Origin: Sesamum alatum
Taxonomy: Eukaryota; Streptophyta; Magnoliopsida; Lamiales; Pedaliaceae
DNA length: 64,000 bases
Direction of reading: 5' to 3'
Assembly: GCA_034509735.1 (NCBI GenBank)
Contig: JACGWO010000003.1
Coordinates: 42,454,873-42,518,872, forward strand
Below are positions 54,277-64,000 of this stretch, in pieces. Within the stretch, counting starts at the first letter, position 1. The number at the start of each line of letters is the position of its first letter. Both the position numbers and the translations under genes were made by a program. The notes beneath the pieces are model-generated. The model worked only from the letters and a program-made list of their open reading frames with translations. It made no database searches and was not told the origin of the DNA.

Positions 54277-56174
54277 TCAAAAAGTCTCTTCATCGGACTC
54301 AGCCCCCTCAAAGCTATCTTCATCTTCATCTTCGGATTCATTATCTGGCGAGCTCGATGGCCCTGCTCCATGATCAACGACCAATTGTAACCCCGTCGGG
54401 TCATGCAGTTCAAATGTTTGGTTATCTATTACAACATCTCGATTAGGTACGACTTCATCCATCTGATAGGCGACCTCGGTCCATCGCGAGTCATCGATAA
54501 CTCTTCGAGCCTTGATTTTGCAAACAGCTTTCCAGTCGACTTTGTCCTTCTTCATGCTCGGGTAATCCGCGTAGTATACTTGTACTGCTTGTTGTGCCAG
54601 TATGAATGGTTCATTCTTTTGGTAGAGATTTTTGAAGTTGACATCAACGACGTGATAACGAGGGTGTATCTTCATGCCTCTGACCGGATCGACCCCAACG
54701 ACAATTAAATAGTACAATGTGCATGTTCGGAATTAGTGGGTAATCTAGATGGATAACTCCATCCAGACGCCATACCATAAGCAGGAAGGTCGTTCACTGT
54801 CCACATCAATGCGGCATGCATCATGAATGCCTGGTTTGTCGCAGTATCGTGCGTACGTACACCAATATGCCATAAATTCTGCAACTCCTCGATCAACGGA
54901 TCCAAGTAGACATCGTTAAGACGTTTGGGATTCGATGGGCCAGGGATCACCATCGTTGGGAACATATACTCAAACTTCATGCACATTCCCGGTGGGAGAT
55001 TGTACGGTGTAAGTATCACAGGCCAACAGGAGTAAGTTTTACCATACTGACCGTGCGGTGCAAATCCATCCGTGCAAAATCCAAGTCTAACATTCCTCGG
55101 TTCAACTGCGAAATCAGAATACGTCCGGTCAAAATGCTTCCAAGCCTCTACATCCGACGGATGACACATCGATCCTTCCTTCGTCTGATGGCTCGCATGC
55201 CAAGTCATATGCTCTGCTGTGACCTCCGACGCATACAACCTCTACAGCCGAGGGGTAATCGGTAGATACCTAAGAATGGCATACGGGGACTTCTTGCATT
55301 TAGGATTTTCTGTCCCTGGTGGGCTTGTACCTAGCGTCTCCACAGAACTTGCAATATTCCAAATTGATATCGTCCTTCCAGTACAACATGCAACCGTTTT
55401 TGCAAGCATCAATCTTCTGAACTGGTAAACCCAATTCTCTTATCAATTTCTTCGTATTGTAATAATTGACGGGGAAAGTGTGATCGCGGGGCATTACAGT
55501 ATCAACCCACTGACATAACCGATCATATGTATGCTCAGAAAAACCCCCTTCGGCCTTGATATTCACCAAAGAGGCAATTAACGCCAACTGAGAGGTGGTG
55601 CAGCCATTCCACAAAGGTTGGTCCGCAGCATGAACTACATAAAAAAAATGGTCTGACAAGCCAGATACATAATCATAGGACCCTGAATCGTAATATGAAC
55701 TAGGACCCACATCAGATGGACAATACGAGTACCATCATCAGTCGGTCCCTCCTGGTTGTACGAAGACCAGAATGACTGCCCGGCGGCATCAAATACCATC
55801 CTCTGTGCCCAATCCATCTGAGCCGCATCACCCAATGCGAAACTACCCTCCTCCTGAACGGGTGGCGTTTGCTGCTGCTGCACTGGGAGCGTTGTCAATG
55901 CTTCAAAGTATTCCTGCACTCTCTCCTCACCATGCAAAGTCCAATTGTAATACTCTGGCATAAACCCTTTCATACACAAATCAAAATTACCTCGTCCGGT
56001 GTTTTGAACCGTTCGTTTTTTGCACTTCCGGCAGGGACACTTAATCTTGTCCCCGTCCATATATGCACGCTGAGACTGGGCCTATTCTAAAAATGTTGTA
56101 ACACCATCCTCAAACTCCGGCGTCACACCCAGGACGTCTCGATCATACATCCATTTTCTCAACTGTCTTAACAT
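54277..56174 (-). pseudogene. tnp2/TNPD-type transposase with core deletion (element 4)
   Basis: Starts at ATG 56,172-56,174. Pieces in order: transposase-associated domain with a TAG stop near its middle (GAATAG in place of GAATGG); Q-rich linker with a frameshift near 55,735; ALIASLVNIKAEGGFSEHTY and LYWKDDINLEYCKFCGDARY (55,300-55,600); frameshift near 55,310; HMTWHASHQTKEGSMCHPSD, RNVRLGFCTDGFAPHGQYGK and NDLPAYGMASGWS (54,765-55,238). Here, at about 54,750, it jumps to the end of the gene: RGMKIHPRYHVVDVNF (DUF4216-type) and the acidic tail DNESEDEDED. Relative to element 1 about 1.8 kb is missing, removing most of the Transposase_21 core and DUF4218. Not functional as transposase. Confidence 0.8.
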
Positions 56175-57261
56175 GATTGGTACCTACATATAATTCACAA
56201 CAACAATTAAATGACGAGAGTAAATTATATATATATATGTATGCAAAAATAACAGAATTTTGCATACTTACCTAAGCAAAACACCTATCGATATCAATGC
56301 AAAATTCGCGCTCGGTAAATGATATGTTCGATTTTTCGTATAAAGAATCAAGGGGGGGAGTCACAAATACAAAATGAGTTGGAGAGTAAGTATAAGAACA
56401 ATGACAAAGAAGGGGGACATATATATAGAAAACATTGGAACGGTCATTGGAGTACAATTTGGAACACAAAACTAGCCGTTAAAATATAGCCGTTGTTTCA
56501 GCTTAAGGAACGGTCTCAGAAGAGGTATCAGGAATGGTAAAGTTACCCTTGTAATATAGCCGTTAGAGCATATTAGGAACGGTATCAGGCACAAAAAAAT
56601 GGTACCGTTCCTACTTGGATTATATTTTGGACCGGTCCTTGTAACACAGCTTCACTTATTATATATCCGTAATTTGGAACGGTAATTGTATCACATTTTT
56701 CCCCTTGGCGTAAAAGGGCCTCCTTTAGGACTACATGTTGGAACGGTTGCCCAGCCGGTCCAAAATTGACACGATCTTTGGAACACAGTCAGTAACGGTA
56801 AGCTTTCCCGGTTCGCCTACCATTCCAAATTTCACACATGTGTTCCAAATTGAGTTCCAAAATATATAAGGTCTCCTTTAGGAACGGTTGTAGGTGTACA
56901 AATTGGCACCCTATGTTTGGCACTCTAATAGGAACGGTCCTGCCGTTCCTATTAATTTGTGTTTCTATTACACTGACTCTTACGTCATCAACGGTTTACT
57001 GTTCCACAACAGTTCCTATAACCGTTCCTACGTGGAACGGTAACAGGAACGGTCGAGCCTTACCGTTCCTGTTACCGTATTTTTTTTGTAGTGTAATCTT
57101 GAGATGAGATTGTAGCCTTTGCTCTAGATATAATCATCTCCTCATATTGAGCTTTGGTTGATATAATAGCTTTGATCAAGGATGAGCCTTGGTTTGATAG
57201 CTTGATTTGAGTTGTGATTATCTCCTCCAATTGAGCCTGGACTTATCATAAATGTACCCCC

Positions 57262-57930
57262 CATCAAGGTTGGCAATTTGAGCGAACAAATGCCAAACTT
57301 GTAACAAGAACGGACAAAAGAGTCTTTGGATAGCGCCTTAGTAAAAATGTCAGCAATTTGCTTCAAAGTGGAAATATATCAAAGGTCAATAGCGCCAGAT
57401 GTAACATTTTCTCAGATGAAACGGTAGCCGATCTCAATATGCTTTGTGCGAGCATGGACAAATGGGATTGTGAGACAAGTGAATAGCACTCTTATTATCA
57501 CAAAGAGTCTGACGTTTTTCAAGAGAAATGCCAATATCATGAAAAAGATATTCAAGCCAAGTTATATCTGCAGCGGTAGTTGCTAATGTGCGATACTCAG
57601 CCTCAACACTAGAGCGAGATATTGTAGGTTGCTTTTTTGACCCCAAGAAACACAATTTGAGCCTAAAAAGATGCAAAAACCAGTGGTGCTCCTTCTTGTT
57701 TGTGGACAACCTGCCCAATCTGCATCACAAAAGGGACTAATAGTTAGAGAACTTTGTGACAAATAGCGAAGACCATGGGATAATTTCCCTTTAACATAGC
57801 GTAGAATCCGTTTGACTGCTCGAAGGTCCTTCATGGTAGGATTTTGAAAATGCTAGCACACTTGATTGACAGCACGTGCTAGATTGGGTCTAGTAAAAGT
57901 TAAATATAGAAGGGAGCCACATAATATAGA
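57262..57930 (-). pseudogene. Copia RNase H relic
   Basis: Minus-strand frames give FTRPNLARAVNQVC, MKDLRAVKRILRYVKGKLSH, SPFCDADWAGCPQTRRSTTG, QPTISRSSVEAEYRTLATTA and QIADIFTKALSKDSFVRSCY: the C-terminal reverse transcriptase/RNase H part of a Ty1/copia polyprotein, with two or more frameshifts. A possible LTR start (TGATAAGTCC, minus strand, near 57,248) follows the polypurine-like GGGGGGTACA, and CACTA element 4 ends 155 bp further on. At the other end TATAGAAGGGAGCC is repeated in tandem (57,908-57,940). Confidence 0.8.
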
Positions 57931-57944
57931 AGGGAGCCAAATAG

Positions 57945-58517
57945 TATTATCTATTTTGGTATTTTTGTTATCTCGCCAAACTTTATTTTATGTTTTACTT
58001 CTTTTTCTTCCTGTTTGAAATAATGAGGGTATTTAAGTACTTTTATAATTGTTCAATTGGATTAGTAATATTTACCAACCTTAGGGAGGTAATTATAATT
58101 TTCGATAAAACAATAGGATGTATTTGTTTAAGCCAAACCTTAAGATCGAGGTGTAGATATGTATAATTTGCTCAAAGGAAATATGTTTGGATGTTGAAAA
58201 AAACATTGGATACGATGATTGTGATATGGTTTAAGACTTCAACTTGGAATATGTTTGATCAATGCAGGAGGTCTTTGGCGGAAATATATAGCAGAATAAT
58301 AATAAATAGAATCTCAGAGTTAACAAGTTCACACGACCTGATCTTGATTTTCAATCTACATGTACGTATAAAGACCATTTGAGTATATATTGACAAGATG
58401 GGGTGATGATACAGGAAGAAGAGGGAGCGTGCATTAATATGTCAGTCTTCTTTATAGATTCCAGCAATGAAGTGTAAGGCGGCAGTCAATGTTAATTCTG
58501 TGAGTGGTCCGAGATAA
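57945..58517. other. Gene-free stretch between copia and NLR relics
   Basis: AT-rich DNA with a worn AGGGAGGTAATTATAATTTTC-like MITE phrase near 58,085. No supported gene. Confidence 0.3.
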
Positions 58518-59133
58518 TCAGCTCGACAGAATGTATATTGGAGATGATGTGTGCGAGTTCACACCTTGGAGCTCAGACACGAGTTGTGGGGTCGTCTCCA
58601 TCTTCAGCTGTTTTAGATTAGTCATGAATCTCAGCTCTTCTGGGAGGCTCTCCAGAAGAGGGCTATCGAAAATCTCCAGTCGCCATAGCACCTTTCCCGA
58701 GTTGTATATTCTTCAAAAAATTGAGGCCATTGAGAGAGAGGACTCTCAGCCTGGGGAACCCATCTCGTGAAATTACCATTCGTAGACCTATATATGAATC
58801 AATACCCAAATTGAGGTACAATAACTGTGGAAGCTTCTGCAACACTGGCATGGGGTCTTCACGGAGATAGGATTGATGCAGTTTCAAGTAAGAAAGATTC
58901 GGGGGGAAATTACTAGCACTGGGTAACTTGGCCACACGTTCATCTATCCTAAGTTTAGTGAGGTGGCGAATATTTGTCAGTTGATCTAGGAATAGAATAT
59001 TTCGTTCCACAGACCCGATTAGACGTAGAGAAGTGAGATTTGTTGGAATACTTGCTGCAGCCATGGAACCATGCCCCGTTGATGATGAAGACGAGGACTC
59101 GCTCCCTGAATTGACTCCAGCTTCACCAGCCAT
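58518..59133 (-). pseudogene. NLR disease-resistance gene relic, LRR part
   Basis: From a methionine at 59,133 it reads through a Ser-rich stretch into IPTNLTSLRLIGSVERNILF, NIRHLTKLRIDERVAKLP, EDPMPVLQKLPQLLYLNL and DGFPRLRVLSLNGLNFLKNI, then a frameshift near 58,695 and LEIFDSPLLESLPEELRF, ending at TGA 58,518-58,520. These are C-terminal leucine-rich repeats of an NLR immune receptor; the NB-ARC domain is missing. It closely resembles the fragment at 24,434-24,850 and keeps one or two more repeats. Its upstream side ends about 150 bp before the copia 5' LTR. Confidence 0.75.
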
Positions 59134-59282
59134 AGGCGTATTTGATGTGGGTTAGACTTAGCCAAAGTCGCACGCACGTTTCTTTCTTTGTATTAATACT
59201 TTCCACATGTATAGGCTGAGTCAATTATTCACATCCTGATTGGTCCACGTGATCCACGTCAGCTATGGGGCAGTTAATCTTC

Positions 59283-59459
59283 TGTTAGGGTGGTTAGGGT
59301 GGTTATTAGACACACTAATTGTATATATATGGATACTAGGGTTTACTGTATGAATTAATTCGAACTGAATACATTTTGCTCTCCATTTTTTCTTAACTTT
59401 CAATTCCGCAAACATGAGTTCCTTCTTATCCACTTGCGATCAAGTTCTGAAATCCAACA
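59283..59459 (+). repeat. 5' LTR of the copia element (start approximate)
   Basis: Ends AATCCAACA directly before the primer-binding site. TGTTAGGGTGG at 59,283 is the most likely start, giving TGTT...AACA ends and a length of about 177 bp. A TATATATATGG box lies near 59,322. Confidence 0.5.
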
Positions 59460-59471
59460 TGGTATCAGAGC
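59460..59471 (+). other. Primer-binding site, initiator Met-tRNA
   Basis: TGGTATCAGAGC, the standard plant copia site complementary to the 3' end of initiator tRNA-Met, immediately after the LTR. Confidence 0.9.
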
Positions 59472-59566
59472 CTTCGTTTTGAAGGTCTCTGCATGCCTGT
59501 GGTATATTGAAAGGTACGATTCGCGAGGTTTGGGTGTTGGTGTGGTTTGTGCGAAGACAACAATTT

Positions 59567-60857
59567 ATGGCGGATTCAACTGTGGTTGATGAAGCAAACA
59601 GAGGTGCTGCGAGGGCGGCAGCTCAGGTAGATCACGACGTAGTTGATGATGTAAATAGAGGCATCGGATCGGAGGCCAGTCAACTGGAGGTGGATGCTTT
59701 ATACATTCATCCATCGGAACATTCAGGACTGGGTGTTGACCTCTTCACCTCTAGATGGATCGAATTTTCTTCTGTGGAGCAGAGGAGTGTATGTGTCGTT
59801 GGGCACGAAGATGAAGCTCGGCTTCATTGATGGTACTTTCCCTCGGCCGCCATTTGGTTCTGCGAGCTTTGAGCAATGGCGGCGAGTTGATCTCTTGGTG
59901 ACGTCTTGGATCTGGAATTCCATCTCGAAGGAGATAGTAGAGGCCTTTATGTACGCCTCCTCTTCGAGAGAGCTATGGCTGGAAATACAGGCTAGGTACG
60001 GTCGTAGCAATGGACCAATGGTTTATAAACTACAACGTGAGATTTCTTCAGTATCTCAAGGTGATTTGACTGCAACAGCTTACTTAACCAAGATTAAGAA
60101 GCTCTGGAATGAGCTGATGGTGTTGGCGCCGAATCCGAAATGCACATGTGGTTATTGTGCTTGCAATGTCAACAGACGAATCACAGACCAGATGAACTCT
60201 TTACAATTAATGCAGTTTCTCATGGGGCTGCATGAGATATTTGACACTGAACGTAGCCAAATTCTAATGATGGACCCTCTCCCTGACATAGAGAGGGCCT
60301 TTTCGATGATCTTTGCTGTTGAAAAGCAAAGAGGAGTACAAACTGAGCTAGGAGATACTACTGCCCATAGTGCTTATCAAGCCTCCCTGAACGGAAATAG
60401 GAGGGAGGGAGCTGATAGATATGACCCTAAGAAAAAACCTGTGGATAAGAGGGGTCTAGTTTGTGCAAAATGCCATAAGCCTGGGCACAACCAGGAGACT
60501 TGCTTCCAGATCTATGGAATTCCTGATTGGTATAAAGCTTTGCAAGACAAGAAAAAGAAAGGAGGGGGAAAGAGACAGATGGTAGCTAACATAGAAGACA
60601 GAAATGATGGGAACAAGTCAGAGGTAGTCTCTTATACAGGAGGACAGAGCAGCCCCAGCAATGTTTCTGAGTTGGTAAATGAACTGTTGAAGATGGTCAG
60701 ACACAACTATCTGCCCTCAGACCCTATCACAAATATAGCCAATTTTGTAGAGCTGGATGGTGACTTTACAATGGCTGGTGACTTTGCAGTGGATGGTGAC
60801 TTTGCAGGTAACATTAAATGCAATTCAATACGTGATGACTGTTTCTTGGATTATTGA
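59567..60857 (+). pseudogene. Copia gag
   Basis: Starts MADSTVVDEANRG at 59,567 and needs a frame change near 59,740 to reach the long part (387 codons to 60,857). That part has the UBN2/Retrotran_gag-like region (NFLLWSRGVYVSLGTKMKLG, LWLEIQARYGRSNGPMVYKL) and a CX2CX4HX4C zinc knuckle (CAKCHKPGHNQETC, about 60,460). It packages the element's RNA in virus-like particles. The frameshift suggests loss of function in this copy. Confidence 0.8.
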
Positions 60858-63800
60858 TACGGGAGCTACTAACCACATATGTGCTAACATTGCTCTTTTC
60901 TCTTCATATACTACACCCACACACACACACAATACATTCATCTCCCTGATGGCTCTAGGAAACAAGTCCTTTATACTGGTACTGTGCCTCTTTCACACAA
61001 GTTAACCCTCACCAACGTTCTATATATACCCAACTTCTCTGTGAACTTGCTCTCTGTTAGCCAACTATGCAAACACACCTCCTATTACTTCAATTTCTCA
61101 AATAGGAAATGCATCTTGCAGGACCAGGCCAATAAGGAGACACTGGCTGTGGGAAATCTCAGCAACAAGTTATATGTCCTTAAACATAGTCCTTCTTCCT
61201 TCCTTGCTCATAATGATGTAATAGATCAGAATTTGATGTGTGCCACTTTTAGTCCTTGTAAAAACGATGTATGGCACAAACGAATGGGACATGCTTCCCA
61301 TTAATCAATAAAGCATATTCAATTCCCATACTCAAATACTGATGGCTTGTCTTATGATCAGTATTGTGAAATCTGTTCTCTTGCCAAACAGACCAGATTA
61401 CCTTTCCCTTCAAGTGAGTCACACTCTACAGAACCCTTTTCCCTTATTCACATTGACCTATGGGGTCCCTACAAAGCCCCCACAGTCACAGGCTGCAGTT
61501 ATATCCTAACCATCCTGGATGACCATAGCAGGTCCCTGTGGACTTATCTCCTTAAACATAAATCTCAAGTGGCAGGCATCCTATCTACCTTTTTGCAACC
61601 TTGTTCATACACAATTCCAAACCAGAATTAAAACCTTCAGGACTGACAATGGTTCTGAGTTCATTAACCAAGCCTGTACTACCCTTTGTCAAAACCTTGG
61701 AATTATCCACCAAACATCTTGCACATATACACCTCAACAAAATGGAAGGGTAGAAAGAAAACATAGACACCTACTTTGTGTTGCTCGAGCCTTGTTACTC
61801 CAAGCTTCCTTACCTATAAAATTTTGGGGTGATGCTATACTCACTGCCACTTACCTTATCAATCGAACCCCGACTCAGCTTCTCCAATGGAAAACACCAT
61901 ATGAAACACTACATGGCACCACCCCTTCTTATACACATCTCAGAATTTTTGGATGCCTATGTTTTGCCACTATTGTCACCCCCACTCAATCTAAATTCCA
62001 ACCCCGGGCACACAAATGCATATTGATAGGCTATGCCATGCACACAAAGGGCTATAAACTCTACAATCTTGACACCAACACAGTTTTCATTTCCAGAGAT
62101 GTCTCATTTCAAGAGTCCATTTTTCCCTTTTCAGCTCACCAACCTACACACGACTATTCTCACATTCCACTTCCTGTAACCAGCACTTATGACTATCCTC
62201 TGCACAATAATCCTCCTCCTACACCTCCCTCTAATCCAGATAATACTGTCAATCCCATGTATCCTTCTGCAAGGACTGGCCTGTCATCTCCTTCATCCAC
62301 ATCTGACAGCCATCCCTCAGTGGTTGCTAGGCCTACTGTGGCTCCTCCTCCTCCCGAACCTAATCCCCGAAGATCTTCCAGAGTATCCCACAAACCAGCC
62401 TGGATGGATGACTTTCTTTGTCACTCCACTCATTCCTCTCTCATTCACTCTAACAATGATGCATATATGTCCTTTGTAGCTTCTCTATCAATTTTGCAGG
62501 AACCGAAGTCATTTGCTGAGGCAGTTAAACACCCTGAATGGAGGGAGGCCATGAATACTGAGCTGCAGGCCCTTGAGAGCAATAACACTTGGCGGTTGAC
62601 CCCTCTACCACCTGGAAAAAGGGCAATTGGCTGTAAGTGGGTGTTTAAAACGAAATTGAAGGCAGATGGAAGTGTAGAGAGATATAAAGCTAGATTGGTT
62701 GCCAAGGGATTCAACCAAGTTGAGGGTGTGGACTTCACTGACAGCTTCTCCCCAGTGGCGAAGGCTGTTACAGTTCGTCTGTTTTTATCCATTGCGGCAG
62801 CACAAGGTTGGCCCCTTCAACAACTCGACATCAACAATGCGTTCCTTCACGGTTATCTGGATGAAGATCTGTACATGAAACCCCCTGAAGGTTATTCAGT
62901 AGACTCAGGTTTGGTATGCAAATTGGAAAGATCCCTATATGGCCTCAAGCAGGCTTCTAGACAATGGAATGTCGAACTCACCTTGAAGCTGAAGGATTTT
63001 GGTTTCAGTCAGTCTGCTCATGACCACTGCCTTTTCACAAAGACCAGCTCTGATGGTTTGTTGGCACTCTTGGTATATGTGGATGACATCTTGGTTATGG
63101 GACCTGATCTTTCGGAGATACAATCTGTCAAACAGTATCTACATACCTTGTTCACCATCAAAGACTTAGGGGATGCAAGATACTTTCTTGGTCTAGAAAT
63201 TGCTCGAGGCTCTGCTGGAATGTATGTAGCTCAGACCAAATACGTGAAGGATATCCTGCAAGACACTGGTCTCACTGCTGCAAAGTCCATCTCCACTCCT
63301 CTCCCTCAAGGTCAGAAACTGAGTGCAGACTGTGGTTCCTTACTGCAGGATCCAGAACCATATAGGCGCTTGGTTGGAAGGTTATTGTATCTTGGATTTA
63401 CTAGACCCGATATTTCCCATAGTGTGCAGCAGTTGAGCCAGTTTTTGAACCGCCCTTGTGATACTCACTGGAAGGCTGCTCTACACGTGGTTCGGTACTT
63501 GAAAGGTTGTCCCTCCACCGGTCTTCTCTTCCCTGCCCAGAATTCCTTCCAGCTTCAGGTTTACTGTGATGCCGACTGGGCTTCATGTACGGATACTCGA
63601 CGTTCCCTCACTGGATTTTGTATTTTTCTCGGGGATGCTCTTGTGTCTTGGAAAACAAAGAAGCAGACCACCATTTCTCGATCTACTGCTGAAGCTGAGT
63701 ACCGCAGCATGGCTGCGAGTGTGTGTGAGCTTAAGTGGATCACGTTTCTGCTACAAGACTTCCGAATTCCCCTTCACCTGCCAATCGATCTCTTCTGTGA

Positions 63801-64000
63801 CAACAGGGCTGCCCTCCACATCTTAGCCAACCCCGTTTTCCATGAACGCACCAAACATATTGAGATGGACTGCCACTTGGTCCGAGATGCTTACAAATCT
63901 GGCCTCATCCTGCCATCGCATGTTCGCACTTCTCTCCAGCTCGCAGACATCTTCACCAAACTCCTCCCGCTTAAGTCTTTCGCCGGCTTCCTCTCCAAGT
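60800..64000 (+). pseudogene. Copia pol: protease, integrase, reverse transcriptase, RNase H
   Basis: Protease active site WIIDTGATNHI (about 60,850); GAG-pre-integrase region (VLYIPNFSVNLLSVSQLC, VWHKRMGHASH then TAA at 61,302-61,304); integrase with the catalytic residues D (HIDLWGP), D (TDNGSEF) and E (QQNGRVERKHRHLL); reverse transcriptase with LVYVDDILVMG (about 63,070); RNase H with VYCDADWASC and STAEAEYRSM; and QLADIFTKLLPLKSFAGFL at the window edge. Frame changes occur near 60,840, 60,970 and 61,600. From about 61,603 the frame is open to base 64,000, so reverse transcriptase and RNase H look recently intact. The C-terminus lies outside the window. Confidence 0.9.

Larger units (their letters stand above)
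48801..57093 (-). mobile_element. CACTA (En/Spm) DNA transposon, element 4, internally deleted
   Basis: 8,293 bp. It begins CACTACAAAAAAAAGCGGTG and ends ACCGTATTTTTTTTGTAGTG, with a perfect TAA target duplication (48,798-48,800 and 57,094-57,096). Genes run leftwards. GGAACGGT arrays lie at 48,830-49,510, 52,920-54,190 and 56,420-57,090. The TNPA-like gene is at 49,683-51,251 and the TNPD-type gene at 54,277-56,174. It inserted beside or within a decayed copia element whose RNase H part lies at 57,262-57,930. Confidence 0.95.
59283..64000 (+). mobile_element. Ty1/copia LTR retrotransposon, 5' part (runs off the window)
   Basis: 5' LTR, Met-tRNA primer site, gag with zinc knuckle, protease, integrase, reverse transcriptase and RNase H in copia order. 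The 3' LTR is beyond the window, so its target duplication cannot be checked. At least four frame breaks lie in gag-pol, so this copy is probably defective, although the last 2.4 kb is open. Confidence 0.9.

Noticed and set aside
1..64000. tRNA or rRNA genes
   Set aside because: No cloverleaf with A and B boxes or rRNA-like sequence was recognised by eye; the only tRNA-related match is the retrotransposon primer site at 59,460. A covariance-model scan would settle this.

Overview
This is a plant nuclear genome window, almost certainly a eudicot: AT-rich intergenic DNA, plant C2-domain proteins, NLR-type leucine-rich-repeat relics, En/Spm (CACTA) transposons, Ty1/copia elements with an initiator-Met-tRNA primer site, PIF/Harbinger-like MITEs and solo LTRs. 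There is no bacterial-style operon structure. Species assignment would be a guess.

Layout. 1-1.3 kb: a complete C2-domain protein gene on the minus strand. 1.5-2.45 kb: two small inverted-repeat elements. 2,457-12,491: CACTA element 1 (10.0 kb, TSD CTA), with a degraded tnp2/TNPD-type transposase and a Transposase_24/TNPA-like gene. 12.5-17.6 kb: tandem repeats and MITEs. 17,657-19,297: a second C2 gene, paralogous to the first, carrying a 14-unit peptide repeat. 19.3-26.5 kb: AT-rich DNA, a GC-rich solo LTR (22,805-23,878), and NLR, CACTA and LINE relics. 26,495-34,065: CACTA element 2 (7.6 kb, reverse, TSD TTG). 34-41 kb: small elements, a solo LTR (35,601-36,902, TSD CCAAT) inside a CACTA relic, and a possible two-exon secreted-peptide gene (37,681-37,945). 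41-46 kb: a decayed copia element carrying a truncated CACTA end (element 3). 46.3-48.6 kb: nested foldback elements with C-rich and G-rich cores. 48,801-57,093: CACTA element 4 (8.3 kb, reverse, TSD TAA). 57.1-57.9 kb: copia RNase H relic. 58,518-59,133: second NLR relic. From 59,283 to the window end: a copia element with 5' LTR, PBS, gag and pol whose 3' end lies outside.

The main system is a CACTA family whose ends are packed with GGAACGGT/ACCGTTCC motifs. The motifs are clustered at both termini and again internally, just upstream of the TNPA-like gene, so both element genes have a motif cluster upstream. The three full-length copies show a deletion series in the TNPD gene while the TNPA-like locus is kept. 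Element 1 also carries a 172-bp near-perfect inverted duplication inside its TNPA-like gene, which would transcribe as a hairpin and could be a trigger for silencing the family. Premature stops in these genes are repeatedly CAG to TAG, as expected if cytosines were methylated in the CHG context.

The clearest host genes are the two C2 proteins; the small secreted-peptide gene is a weaker candidate. Nearly everything else is mobile DNA or its remains.
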